The notes beneath the pieces are model-generated. The model was not told where the DNA came from, ran no database searches, and worked only from the letters and a program-made list of their open reading frames with translations. Both the position numbers and the translations under genes were made by a program. A stretch of 64,000 nucleotides of DNA from Tunturiibacter gelidiferens (GTDB taxonomy: Bacteria; Acidobacteriota; Terriglobia; Terriglobales; Acidobacteriaceae), in contig NZ_JACHEB010000004.1 in assembly GCF_014201335.1 (NCBI RefSeq), positions 372,001-436,000 of the forward strand. Direction: 5' to 3'. Of this stretch, positions 46,652 through 54,846 are shown piece by piece (positions within the stretch are counted from its first letter, which is position 1; every line of letters starts with the position of its first letter).

Positions 46652-48010
46652 ATGATGGATTTGAAGAACAAGCGAGTGTTGGTTGTGGGACTTGGAAAAT
46701 CCGGCCTGTCGGCGGCGATGTTTCTGCGCGCGCAAGGGGCTCGGGTGACCGTGAGCGATTCGCGGAGTGCGGTGGCTTTGGCGAAGGAGATTCCTGCGTT
46801 GTTGGAAGCGGGGATTATGGTCGAGTCCGGGGGGCACGGGCTTCTGACGTTTCGGAGGCAGGATCTAATTGTGGTTTCTCCAGGTGTGCCGTTGGATACG
46901 CCGGAGGTGAAGCAGGTGGTGGCGTTTGGACTGACCGTGATTGGTGAGTTGGAGTTGGCGAGTCGCTACCTGTTAGGAGAGGTGGTGGCGATTACTGGGT
47001 CAAATGGGAAGACCACGACCACGACGTTGGTGGGGAAGATCCTGAGTGATGCTGGCGTGCCGACGCAGGTAGGGGGGAACATTGGGTTGCCGGTGATCGA
47101 TCTGGTGGCGAAGAGCACGCCTGAGACGGTGAATGTGCTGGAAGTGTCGAGCTTTCAACTGGAGACCATTGAGGAGTTTCATCCATGGATTGCGGTGATT
47201 TTGAACATTACGCCAGACCATCTGGATCGACATGGGAGCTTCGAGAAGTATGTGGCGGCGAAGGAGCGGATCTTCGAGAGGCAAGGACCTGGTGATGCGC
47301 TAGTGTTGAACGGGGACGATCGCGTAACGCAGATGAGTGCGGCGCGGGCAAAGAGTGAGGTGTTCTGGTTCAGCGGGACGAAGGCGGTTCGACGCGGCGC
47401 GTTTGTGCGTGATGGCGTGATTGTTTGGGTGGAGAAGGAAGGTGGTGTGACCGAGCCGATCATGCCGGTTTCGGAGGTGCATCTCAAGGGTGCGCACAAC
47501 ATCGAGAATGTGCTTGCAGCGGTTTGTGCAGCTCGGCTGGCGAAGGTTTCGGCTGAGAGTATTCGAGCTTCGGTAGCGACGTTTAGGGCTGTTGAGCATC
47601 GGTTGGAGCTGGTGAGGAAGTTGAATGGAGTTGAATTCTACAACGACTCGAAGGCGACCAATGTGGACGCAACGATGAAGGCGGTGGCTTCGTTCAGCAA
47701 GGGAATTCACTTGATTCTTGGGGGGAAGGACAAGGACTCGGACTACGGGACTATGGCGGAACTGTTGAAGGAACGGGTGAAGGCTGTTTATACGATTGGT
47801 TCGGCTGCAGAAAAGATTGAGCGTCAGCTTCACGGAGTCGTGAAGATGGTGGCAGCGGGAACGATGCAGACTGCGGTGACTGAGGCGGCCAAGGCAGCTG
47901 CGGTTGGTGACGTGGTGCTGCTGTCGCCCGCCTGCTCGAGCTTCGACCAGTTTGAGAACTATGAGCATCGGGGCCGCGTGTTTCGGCAGTTGGTAGACGA
48001 ACTAATTTAG
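46652..48010 (+). CDS. murD: UDP-N-acetylmuramoylalanine-D-glutamate ligase MurD
   Basis: MurD adds D-glutamate to UDP-MurNAc-L-Ala. The 452 residues include the N-terminal Rossmann start (VLVVGLGKSGLSAAMFL), VVSPGVPLDTPEV, the ATP loop AITGSNGKTTTTTL, LEVSSFQLE, LNITPDHLDRHGSFEKYVAAKERIF, FYNDSKATNVDATMKAVASF, LILGGKDKDSDY and LLSPACSSFDQFENYEHRGRVFRQLV. Two ATGs in a row (46652, 46655) are possible starts. Confidence 0.97.
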   Translation: MMDLKNKRVLVVGLGKSGLSAAMFLRAQGARVTVSDSRSAVALAKEIPALLEAGIMVESGGHGLLTFRRQDLIVVSPGVPLDTPEVKQVVAFGLTVIGELELASRYLLGEVVAITGSNGKTTTTTLVGKILSDAGVPTQVGGNIGLPVIDLVAKSTPETVNVLEVSSFQLETIEEFHPWIAVILNITPDHLDRHGSFEKYVAAKERIFERQGPGDALVLNGDDRVTQMSAARAKSEVFWFSGTKAVRRGAFVRDGVIVWVEKEGGVTEPIMPVSEVHLKGAHNIENVLAAVCAARLAKVSAESIRASVATFRAVEHRLELVRKLNGVEFYNDSKATNVDATMKAVASFSKGIHLILGGKDKDSDYGTMAELLKERVKAVYTIGSAAEKIERQLHGVVKMVAAGTMQTAVTEAAKAAAVGDVVLLSPACSSFDQFENYEHRGRVFRQLVDELI

Positions 48011-48030
48011 CGAAGAAGTGGAAGTGATGC

Positions 48031-49122
48031 ATGGCGAAGAGAGTTGGGGTGGATAAGTGGCTCTTCGGAGTGGTGCTGCTGCTGGTGCTATTTGGGCTGG
48101 TGATGGTGTTCTCTGCGTCGGCGGTGATGGCGCAGTCGAGTTTGGGTTCTCCGTATCCTTATGTTGCAAATCAGGCTAAGTGGGCGGTGCTTGGCCTGTT
48201 GGTAATGGTCTGGTTGATGCGCGTGGACTACCGCCGCTATAACAATCCTCGAGTTGTGTTTCCAGCAGTTACGGTAACGATGCTCCTGCTGGCGTGCGTG
48301 TTTGTTATGCCCGGTATGAATGGAGCGCACCGGTGGATCCGTGTCGCGGGTACGACTTTGCAGGCTTCGGAGTTGGCGAAACCTGTGCTGGTGTTGTTTC
48401 TGGCTTACTTTTTGCAGACTCGAATCCACCAGATGGATGACTGGAAGGGGACGATTCTGCGTGCAGTTGCCGTGCCCCTGTTGTTTACGGCCTTGATTTT
48501 AAAAGAGCCTGATCTTGGGACCGGCCTGGTGTGCATGGCGGTGACGGCGTTGATGCTGTATCTGGCCGGGGCGAAGACCAGGTACTTTGCGGTTGGTGCT
48601 GCATTGGCAGCTCCTGTTCTTTACTTCATGCTGTTTCATGTTGCGTTTCGACGGGCGCGAATGCTGGCGTTTGTGAATCCCGAGGCCGATCCTCGCGGGA
48701 CGGGGTTTCACATTCTTCAGTCGCTGATCGCGGTGGGAACGGGCGGGATTCGCGGGCTTGGGTTGATGGAAGGACGGCAGAAGCTGTTCTACCTGCCAGA
48801 GGTTCAGACGGATTTTATCTTTGCGAACATCTGCGAAGAGCTGGGGCTGATTGGAGCGTTGCTGATTGTGGGGTTGTTTGTGGCGCTGGGGTATCGCGGC
48901 CTGCGGGCGGCGTTTCTTTCGACCGATCCGTTTGCGCGGTTTCTGGCTTTTGGGCTGACGACAGCGATCCTGATCCAGGCTTTCTTCAACATGAGCGTGG
49001 TGCTGGCGCTGTTGCCGACGAAGGGGATTCCTCTGCCGTTTATCTCTTCGGGAGGAACTTCGATTTTTATTACGTTGGCCAGCATGGGTGTGCTGTTGAA
49101 CATTACGCGCGAGATTGATTGA
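48031..49122 (+). CDS. ftsW: septal peptidoglycan glycosyltransferase FtsW (SEDS family)
   Basis: FtsW polymerises glycan strands at the septum, paired with FtsI. The 363-residue protein has ten hydrophobic segments and SEDS motifs: VMVFSASAVMAQ near the start, GAHRWIRVAGTTLQASELAKPVLVLFLAYFL, KEPDLGTGLVC, the large periplasmic loop with GTGFHILQSLIAVGTGGIRGLGLMEGRQKLFYLPEVQTDFIFA, and the ending PTKGIPLPFISSGGTS. The conserved acidic residue of the loop (QTDFIF) is present. Confidence 0.96.
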   Translation: MAKRVGVDKWLFGVVLLLVLFGLVMVFSASAVMAQSSLGSPYPYVANQAKWAVLGLLVMVWLMRVDYRRYNNPRVVFPAVTVTMLLLACVFVMPGMNGAHRWIRVAGTTLQASELAKPVLVLFLAYFLQTRIHQMDDWKGTILRAVAVPLLFTALILKEPDLGTGLVCMAVTALMLYLAGAKTRYFAVGAALAAPVLYFMLFHVAFRRARMLAFVNPEADPRGTGFHILQSLIAVGTGGIRGLGLMEGRQKLFYLPEVQTDFIFANICEELGLIGALLIVGLFVALGYRGLRAAFLSTDPFARFLAFGLTTAILIQAFFNMSVVLALLPTKGIPLPFISSGGTSIFITLASMGVLLNITREID

Positions 49123-49135
49123 GTGGCAGTGCTGC

Positions 49136-49237
49136 CCTGCCGGAGGGGCCCGCTGCGCGCGGGGCGGTCACTTCGTGACGTGTGTACCGTTCGTGCTTGT
49201 GATGACCGGTATCGGCCCTCCCGTTGGTCGGAGTGAG
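49136..49237. repeat. structured intergenic repeat, copy 1 (upstream of murG)
   Basis: About 100 bp sharing roughly 75% identity with 53146-53243. Hairpin 1: CCCGC (49149-49153) with GCGGG (49159-49163), loop TGCGC. Hairpin 2: GTCAC (49167-49171) with GTGAC (49175-49179), loop TTC. A third, larger loop is closed by ACCG/CGGT (49186-49210). The right end, CGGAGTGAGAGG, supplies the purine-rich stretch before the murG GTG. Confidence 0.75.
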
Positions 49238-49239
49238 AG

Positions 49240-50322
49240 GTGGCTCTTGTGCGAGTTTTGATTGCTGGTGGTGGTACGGGCGGGCATGTGATTCCGGCGC
49301 TGGCGATTGCGCGGGAGTTGCGCGATGCGCATGGCGCTGAGGTGCGGTTTGTTGGTACGGCGCGGGGGCTTGAGACGCGGCTGGTGCCGGAGGCGGGGTT
49401 TCCGCTGGAGTTGATTCGCGTGGGGCAGCTGAAGAATGTGAGTGTGGTGACGAAGCTGCGGACGGTGGCGGATCTGCCGCTTGGCGTGATGCGGTGTGTG
49501 GGGCTGGTGCGGAGCTTCAAGCCGGATGTGGTGGTCGGGGTGGGTGGGTATGCTTCGGGGCCGGCGATGATGGCGGCGATCCTGTTGCGGGTTCCTACGC
49601 TGGCGTTTGAGCCGAATGCGGTGCCGGGGCTGGCGAATCGGCTGGTGGGCAAGTGGGTGACTGCTGCTGCGGTGAACTTTGATGGGACCCGATCGTTCTT
49701 TCGCGAAGCGAAGGTGACGGGAATTCCGGTGCGGCGAGAGTTCTTCGAGGTTGGTGCGAAGACAACAGGGACGGCGCGGCGGCTGCTGGTGTTTGGTGGG
49801 AGCCAGGGTGCAAGGGTGCTGAACGAGGTGTTGCCGAAGATTGCTGCGAGGCTGCTGCAGGCGATTCCAGGGTTGGAGATTGTGCACCAGACCGGCGGGC
49901 GGCATGAGGTCTCGACCAAGGAACTGTATGAGCAGGCTGGCCTGACGGCGGAGGCGCGGTTGCGAGTGCAGCCTTATCTGGACGATATGGTGGGGGAGTT
50001 TGCGCAGGCCGATCTAATGTTATGCAGGAGCGGGGCGAGCACGATGGCAGAGCTGGCGGCGGCGGGGAAGGCGTCCTTGCTGGTGCCGTTTCCGCAGGCG
50101 GCGGATGACCACCAGAGGAAGAATGCAGATGTCTTTGTGGCGGCTGAGGCGGCGGAGCTGATTGTTGAGGCGGATTTGACCGAGGATCGGCTGTTGTCGG
50201 CGTTGCGTGGGATGTTGCTGGATGCGGATTGGTTGAAGGAGATGGGAGAGCGAGCGCGGGGATTGGCGCATCCTAATGCTGTTGAGGAGATTGGGGAGAT
50301 GGTGGTCGGAATTTCGCGGTGA
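49240..50322 (+). CDS. murG: UDP-GlcNAc:MurNAc-pentapeptide-PP-undecaprenol GlcNAc transferase MurG
   Basis: MurG adds GlcNAc to lipid I to form lipid II at the inner membrane face. The 360-residue protein has the first G loop VLIAGGGTGGHVIPALAIA, VVVGVGGYASGPAMMAA, LAFEPNAVPGLANR, GIPVRREF, LLVFGGSQGARVLNEVLP and the donor-binding LMLCRSGASTMAELAAAGKASLLVPFPQAADDHQRKNA. The GTG at 49240 directly follows the intergenic repeat; GTG at 49249 is an alternative. Confidence 0.96.
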   Translation: MALVRVLIAGGGTGGHVIPALAIARELRDAHGAEVRFVGTARGLETRLVPEAGFPLELIRVGQLKNVSVVTKLRTVADLPLGVMRCVGLVRSFKPDVVVGVGGYASGPAMMAAILLRVPTLAFEPNAVPGLANRLVGKWVTAAAVNFDGTRSFFREAKVTGIPVRREFFEVGAKTTGTARRLLVFGGSQGARVLNEVLPKIAARLLQAIPGLEIVHQTGGRHEVSTKELYEQAGLTAEARLRVQPYLDDMVGEFAQADLMLCRSGASTMAELAAAGKASLLVPFPQAADDHQRKNADVFVAAEAAELIVEADLTEDRLLSALRGMLLDADWLKEMGERARGLAHPNAVEEIGEMVVGISR

Positions 50323-50492
50323 TGGATTGCTCTTGTGTTTGCTCCGGCTCGTGGCGGCTCATCATTTCTCCTTTCTCTTCTTTTATGGGGTACCCATCGG
50401 GGTTGGTATGGCTAAATTATCCATTTTCAATGACTTGCGATTTCACAGAATGCAAGATCGTCTTTCTAAACAGGTTATGGATTTTAAAAGCA

Positions 50493-50524
50493 GAAAGCCC
50501 CGGTGCAGTTCCGGGGCTTTCTTA
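50493..50524 (+). terminator. Rho-independent terminator downstream of murG
   Basis: GAAAGCCCCGG (50493-50503) and CCGGGGCTTTC (50511-50521) form a perfect 11-bp stem with a 7-nt loop, followed by TTAATG. It lies 170 bp after murG and so ends the first dcw block. Confidence 0.85.
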
Positions 50525-50536
50525 ATGTCCTATTTC

Positions 50537-50625
50537 AAGTATGGCGGTTGGCGCATAACTAATACTCCACGCGAATGTGCAGTACTGGCGCTGATTTCGT
50601 GGTGTGGGGCTTGACAGGTTTTAGA
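50537..50625. repeat. intergenic element, copy B
   Basis: This is the second copy of the block pattern seen at 36613-36703: AAGTAT (50537), CATAACTAATAC (50554), CCACGCG, then GGGGCTTGACAG (50606) and TTTTAGA. Here it sits between two terminators. The segment TTATCCATTTTCAATGACTT (50417-50436) upstream also resembles 36466-36485 upstream of copy A (17 of 20 bases). Confidence 0.6.
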
Positions 50626-50691
50626 TGAGAACAGCGGGCGGTGTCGAGCCTGCGAATGAGGATCGCGATAACGTCAGGAGAAAACGGACGC

Positions 50692-50728
50692 GGAATAAAA
50701 GAGGGCTGAGGAGTTTGTCCTCAGCCCT
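50692..50728 (-). terminator. Rho-independent terminator of the YXWGXW gene
   Basis: AGGGCTGAGG (50702-50711) and CCTCAGCCCT (50719-50728) form a perfect 10-bp stem. On the minus strand it runs into CTTTTATT. It lies 16 bp after the stop. Confidence 0.88.
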
Positions 50729-50743
50729 TTGATGATTTTGGTA

Positions 50744-51835
50744 CTAGCGATGACCGCCGCCACCACCGCCGGCGTGTGAGCCGCCACCACCACCGCCTCC
50801 ACCGCCGTGGTAGCCACCGCCGCCGCCTCCGTAAGAGGCTCCACCGCCGGTGCTGCCGTGATAGCTGCCGCCACCTCCGCTGTAACCGCCGCCGGCGTAG
50901 GTGCTGCCGTGGCTCTGTGCGGGTTGGGCGTAGCTGCGGGAGGCTCCACTGTATGCGCTGTTGCCTGTGTAGCTGCGGGCTGCTCCGCTGTAGGTGTTGC
51001 CGCCAGCGTAGTTGCGGGCTGCTCCGCTGTAGGCGGCTCCTCCGCTATAGGAGTTGTGGGCTACGTTGTTGTTGCCGAAGCCTGAGTTGGTGTGGCCAGC
51101 GTTCGATGCGAAGGAACGGCCGTTGATGCTGGAGCCGCGGTAAGCGTTTGAGGTTCCACCATGGTAGGCAACGGAGTTGACGTGGGTGAAGCTGGCTCCG
51201 CCGGGATGGCCTGAGTATCCATTATAGGAGCGGTTGTAGAAGTTGCCGCCGTGCCAGCCGCCGCCGATGTTGCAGTAGGCGCGGTTGTAGTAGAAGCGGC
51301 CGCCGCCCCAATATCCGCCGTAGAAGCCGATGCCGAAGTAGCCGAAGCCGTAGTTGATGCCACCGTAGTAGCCAACGTAGGGGCCCCAATATCCGGCATT
51401 CCAGAAGTAGCCATCGTTGAAGCCCCAATAGCCGGGGGTCCAGAGGGCTCCGGTGTAGGGAGCTGCGACCCAGGCGCCCTGAATCCATTGGTAGCCGTCA
51501 GCAGTCCAGGCCCAATAGCCGGGGGTCCAGATGTAGCCGTCGCCCGGGGCTGGGGGCTGCTGATAGTCGGGGATGGCTGGAGGGGCCTGCTCGATGCCCT
51601 GGGGGGCGCCGGGCTGAGGGGCTCCGTACTGCTGGGGGTAGGTGTTGTCCTGCTGAGCGCCGTTGGGCGGGCCACCGAATTGGGGGTCCTGCTGCTGGGC
51701 CTGTTGATCCGCGGGGGAGCCGTATTGATCGTTTTGGTTGTAGGGCTGGATCTGGGCGAGGAGCGGCATGGCCAGAGCGAATCCGGCTAAGGTTGCGACA
51801 CCGAGCGAGTTTCTGAAGAGGCGGGCAAACGTCAT
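50744..51835 (-). CDS. secreted YXWGXW-repeat protein with Gly/Ser-rich tail
   Basis: A 363-residue exported protein. The ATG at 51835 has a good site (AGGAAGG) and opens a signal peptide (SLGVATLAGFALAMPLLAQ); an in-frame start at 51904 would place the signal inside. A Gln/Pro-rich stretch of ~75 residues is followed by aromatic repeats of the YXWGXW type (YIWTPGYWAW, ALWTPGYWGF, YFWNAGYWGPYVGYYGG), then a Gly/Tyr/Asn region and a Gly/Ser/His tail ending in long Gly runs. Such proteins are likely surface or matrix components; function unknown. It lies on the minus strand inside the dcw cluster. Confidence 0.85.
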   Translation of the reverse strand: MTFARLFRNSLGVATLAGFALAMPLLAQIQPYNQNDQYGSPADQQAQQQDPQFGGPPNGAQQDNTYPQQYGAPQPGAPQGIEQAPPAIPDYQQPPAPGDGYIWTPGYWAWTADGYQWIQGAWVAAPYTGALWTPGYWGFNDGYFWNAGYWGPYVGYYGGINYGFGYFGIGFYGGYWGGGRFYYNRAYCNIGGGWHGGNFYNRSYNGYSGHPGGASFTHVNSVAYHGGTSNAYRGSSINGRSFASNAGHTNSGFGNNNVAHNSYSGGAAYSGAARNYAGGNTYSGAARSYTGNSAYSGASRSYAQPAQSHGSTYAGGGYSGGGGSYHGSTGGGASYGGGGGGYHGGGGGGGGGSHAGGGGGGHR

Positions 51836-52051
51836 GGCGTTACCTTCCTGCTCAGCCTTCGTTTGTCCGGTGTTGAGGTCGAGCGCGGACTTCGCGGAGA
51901 GCAAGGGTGAGTTCCAGCCCGGCTGAAGAAGCCCGGGTCAAGTGCTCAGTTGATTAGACACGAATATATTGCTTTTGTTGCTAAATGTTGATGTGGGGAT
52001 TTGCTGACTGGTTCCGGATGGTTGTACCAGTTTGGTGGGATTTTTCGTTTG

Positions 52052-53110
52052 TTAGTGGGAGTTTGGGGTGGCGACGAAGAGTTTTTTGGGGCAGAGGACG
52101 TGGACGCCACTTTTGGTGTCGACCAACTGGGTGATGTCGACGTCGCAGGCGGTGGAGATGAGGGCGTAGGCGTCGTCGCGGGTGAGATGTGGGTGGTCCG
52201 GGATTTGCTCGGAGAGGAAGGTGATCATGTTGCGGACGGCCATCTCGGTGGCGGTTTTGAGGTCCTCGTCGAAGCCCATGGCGATGTAGGCGGTGGGAGT
52301 TTCGCCTCGTGGCCATAGGAGATGCTGATCTTTATGGACGATGAACTGGAAGGTGCCGGTTAGCTGGGTTTCGAGCGCGGTTATGTCGACTTCGCCGTTG
52401 CCCTGGCCGGCGTGACCGTCGCCTACTTCGAAGTTGGCGCCTTTGGAGTTAATAGGGATGTAGAGGGTGGTGCCTGCGACCATCTCCTTGTTGTCGATGT
52501 TTCCGGCGTGCATCCAGGGTGGGGCGGAGTTGTATTTGCCGGCGGACTCGGGTGGGGCGATGCCCATGCTGCCGAAGAAGGGGTGGAGAGGGATGTCGAT
52601 GCCGGGGGCGAAGTGGCCGATCATCTTTTCGCGATCGAGAGGGATGATGCGGGTGCGGCTGTAGGGGAAGTCGTTGGGGAGGAAGCCACGGCCGGCGCCG
52701 AAGCCGTTGCAGGCCCAGGGGACGTCGATGTTGATTTTCTGGATGCGGACTTCGAGGACGTCGCCGGGTTCGGCTTCGGTGATGGCGACGGGGCCAGTGA
52801 GGATGTGGCCGCCGGGACCTCTTTCGGAGGTGGGGACCTTGGTGTAGATGTCGTCGACGTCGGAGGGAATGTCGGAGGCGGCGACGCCGAGGGCTTTGAG
52901 ACGCTCGGGGGAGCCGCAGGTGGAGAGGGTTTGGATGGTGACGGTGTCGCCGGAGTGGATGGTGAGGGTGGGTGTGGCTTTGGCGGAGTAGAAGCCCCAG
53001 GCGACGGTGGTGGGAGTGGCCAGGAGGGTTTGGTTTTGCTGAGCTGGCGCGGGGAGGTTGAGTAGTGTGGCGGCGCAGAGGGTGATGAGGCGCGTTCGGT
53101 TGGCAGGCAT
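52052..53110 (-). CDS. exported acetamidase/formamidase family protein
   Basis: A 352-residue member of the FmdA/AmdA family, which hydrolyses formamide or acetamide to the acid and ammonia. An N-terminal signal-like sequence (RLITLCAATLLNLPAPAQ) suggests export, which is unusual for the cytoplasmic family but common in acidobacterial paralogues. Family motifs are GPGGHILTGPVAITEAEPGDVLEVRI, HPFFGSMGIAPPE, MHAGNIDNKEMVAGTTLYIPI, and VGDGHAGQGNGEVDITALET. The substrate is uncertain. It lies on the minus strand between the YXWGXW gene and murC. Confidence 0.9.
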   Translation of the reverse strand: MPANRTRLITLCAATLLNLPAPAQQNQTLLATPTTVAWGFYSAKATPTLTIHSGDTVTIQTLSTCGSPERLKALGVAASDIPSDVDDIYTKVPTSERGPGGHILTGPVAITEAEPGDVLEVRIQKINIDVPWACNGFGAGRGFLPNDFPYSRTRIIPLDREKMIGHFAPGIDIPLHPFFGSMGIAPPESAGKYNSAPPWMHAGNIDNKEMVAGTTLYIPINSKGANFEVGDGHAGQGNGEVDITALETQLTGTFQFIVHKDQHLLWPRGETPTAYIAMGFDEDLKTATEMAVRNMITFLSEQIPDHPHLTRDDAYALISTACDVDITQLVDTKSGVHVLCPKKLFVATPNSH

Positions 53111-53145
53111 GAATTTTATATATCACTTAGTTCGTTTTGAGGCGT

Positions 53146-53243
53146 CCTGCCGGACGGGCCCACTGCGCGTGGGGCGGCCACTTCGTGGCGTGTGTACCTT
53201 GTTGTAAGGTGGCTGGTTCGGTCCCCCCGTTGCTCGGAGTGAA
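53146..53243. repeat. structured intergenic repeat, copy 2 (upstream of murC)
   Basis: This is homologous to 49136-49237. Hairpin 1: CCCAC (53159-53163) with GTGGG (53169-53173), loop TGCGC. Hairpin 2: GCCAC (53177-53181) with GTGGC (53185-53189), loop TTC. Hairpin 3: ACCTT/AAGGT (53196-53210). Relative to copy 1, one base pair in each of hairpins 1 and 2 has changed on both sides, so pairing is kept. Confidence 0.75.
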
Positions 53244-53313
53244 GGATAGTGTTCCGCTGATAGAGTGGAGGATTAGCTTATTCAAGGCTTCTTGAAAGTG
53301 GAGATTGGTCAGA

Positions 53314-54714
53314 ATGTTTGTGCCTGGACATTTTTTGTTTGCGCCATCGCAGCGGATTCACTTTATCGGGATCGGCGGGATTGGGATGAGCGGGATCGCG
53401 GAGATTCTGCTGACGATGGGGTATTCGGTCTCGGGGAGCGACTTGCGGCGGAGTTCGGTGACGGATCGGCTGCTGGGGATGGGGGCGCGGATCTTTGAGG
53501 GCCATGTGGCTTCGAATGCGGCCGCTAGTGATGTGGTGGTGACTAGCTCGGCGGTGGCGAAGGACAATCCCGAGGTGGTGGAGGCGAGGGAGCGGAAGAT
53601 TCCGGTGATTCAGCGGGCAGAGATGCTGGCGGAGTTGATGCGACTTAAGTATGGGATTGCAGTGGCTGGGATGCATGGGAAGACTACGACGACGAGCATG
53701 GTGGCGGCTGTGTTGGCGGGCGGGGGGCTCGATCCTACGGTGGTGGTGGGGGGAAGGGTGAATGCGTTGGGGTCGAATGCGAGGCTGGGAAACTCGCAGT
53801 ACCTGGTGGCGGAGGCGGATGAGAGCGACCGGAGTTTTTTGAAGTTGTCGCCTGTGCTGGCTGTGGTGACGAATCTGGATCGTGAGCATATGGATTGCTA
53901 TCGCGATATGGAGGATGTTGAGGGGGCGTTTGTCGAGTTTATGGATCGGCTGCCGTTTTATGGGGCTACTACGGCTTGTACAGACAATTCGCTGCTGAGG
54001 ACTGTGCTGCCGAGGGTCAGGCGGAAGATTTATACGTATGGCGAGAGTGTCGATGCGGATTTTCGGGTTGAGGTGCTGCCGAAGGATGAGGACTGTCACT
54101 CGTGTTTTGCGGTGAACTACAAGGGGCTGGTGCTGGGGAAGTTTCGGCTGCATGTTCCGGGCCGGCATAATGTGCTGAACGCGACGGCGGCGGTGGCGGT
54201 AGGAGTGCAGCTGGGTGTGGCGCCGGACCAGATTGCGGCGGGGTTAGAGACGTTTCGTGGGGTGGATCGAAGATTTCAGATCAAGGGTGAGGTGCGCGGC
54301 GTGACGGTGGTGGACGATTATGGGCATCACCCGACAGAGATTCTGGCTACGCTGCGGGCGGCTCGGGATTGTGGGTACTCGAAGGTGCATGTTTTGTTTC
54401 AGCCGCATCGGTTTACTCGGACTCGAGATTTAATGACGGAGTTTGCGGGTGCTTTCAAGGATGCGGATTCGGTGGAGGTGTTGGATATCTATGCGGCGAG
54501 CGAGCAGCCGATTGAAGGTATCGACGCGCAGGCGCTGGTAAAGGCGATTCGGGATAAGGGTGGGGAGCGGGTGGAGTATGCGGCGTCTGTGGCGGATGGG
54601 GTAGCGGCGCTGGTGCGGACGGCGAAGGAGGGCGACCTGATTCTGACGCTGGGGGCGGGAAGTGTATCGCAGGCAGGAGCTACGGTGCTGGAAGCTTTGG
54701 CCACAAATGGGTGA
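53314..54714 (+). CDS. murC: UDP-N-acetylmuramate-L-alanine ligase MurC
   Basis: MurC adds L-alanine to UDP-MurNAc, the first step of stem-peptide assembly. The 466-residue protein has HFIGIGGIGMSGIAEILL at the start, the ATP loop AVAGMHGKTTTTSMVA, VAEADESDRSFLKL, TNLDREHMDCY, HNVLNATAAVAVG, VVDDYGHHPTEILATL and LFQPHRFTRTRDLM. The ATG at 53314 follows GTGGAGATTGG; TTG at 53305 is also in frame. It begins the second dcw block, after the insertion of two minus-strand genes. Confidence 0.96.
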   Translation: MFVPGHFLFAPSQRIHFIGIGGIGMSGIAEILLTMGYSVSGSDLRRSSVTDRLLGMGARIFEGHVASNAAASDVVVTSSAVAKDNPEVVEARERKIPVIQRAEMLAELMRLKYGIAVAGMHGKTTTTSMVAAVLAGGGLDPTVVVGGRVNALGSNARLGNSQYLVAEADESDRSFLKLSPVLAVVTNLDREHMDCYRDMEDVEGAFVEFMDRLPFYGATTACTDNSLLRTVLPRVRRKIYTYGESVDADFRVEVLPKDEDCHSCFAVNYKGLVLGKFRLHVPGRHNVLNATAAVAVGVQLGVAPDQIAAGLETFRGVDRRFQIKGEVRGVTVVDDYGHHPTEILATLRAARDCGYSKVHVLFQPHRFTRTRDLMTEFAGAFKDADSVEVLDIYAASEQPIEGIDAQALVKAIRDKGGERVEYAASVADGVAALVRTAKEGDLILTLGAGSVSQAGATVLEALATNG

Positions 54715-54846
54715 GTTCCTGAAAGGGTACATGCCGAAGATCGCAGGGAAGGGAGGGGGTTATGCGAGTTATGCTCAGGATGGCGATTCTCGCGGCCTTG
54801 CTCAGGCGTGCGACAAAGCGATGCTGTTTTGCGGGGTGGAACAACG

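Larger units (their letters stand above)
50323..50743. other. 421-bp region between murG and the YXWGXW gene
   Basis: No gene is supported. It contains a murG-side terminator (50493-50524), copy B of an intergenic element (50537-50625) and the terminator of the opposing gene (50692-50728). Confidence 0.5.

Noticed and set aside
50319-50525. Short frame downstream of murG
   Set aside because: It runs into the murG terminator hairpin and has no coding features.
50744-50920. Possible CRISPR or microsatellite array from recurring CCGCCGCCACC units
   Set aside because: These are Gly codons of the secreted protein's tail; no constant repeat-spacer length.
50776-51126. Cys/Arg-rich frame opposite the YXWGXW gene
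   Set aside because: It comes from antisense reading of Gly codons; low complexity, no ribosome site.
49136-53243. Composite transposon bounded by the two structured repeats
   Set aside because: The two copies are in the same orientation and enclose essential murG, and no transposase or target-site duplication is visible.
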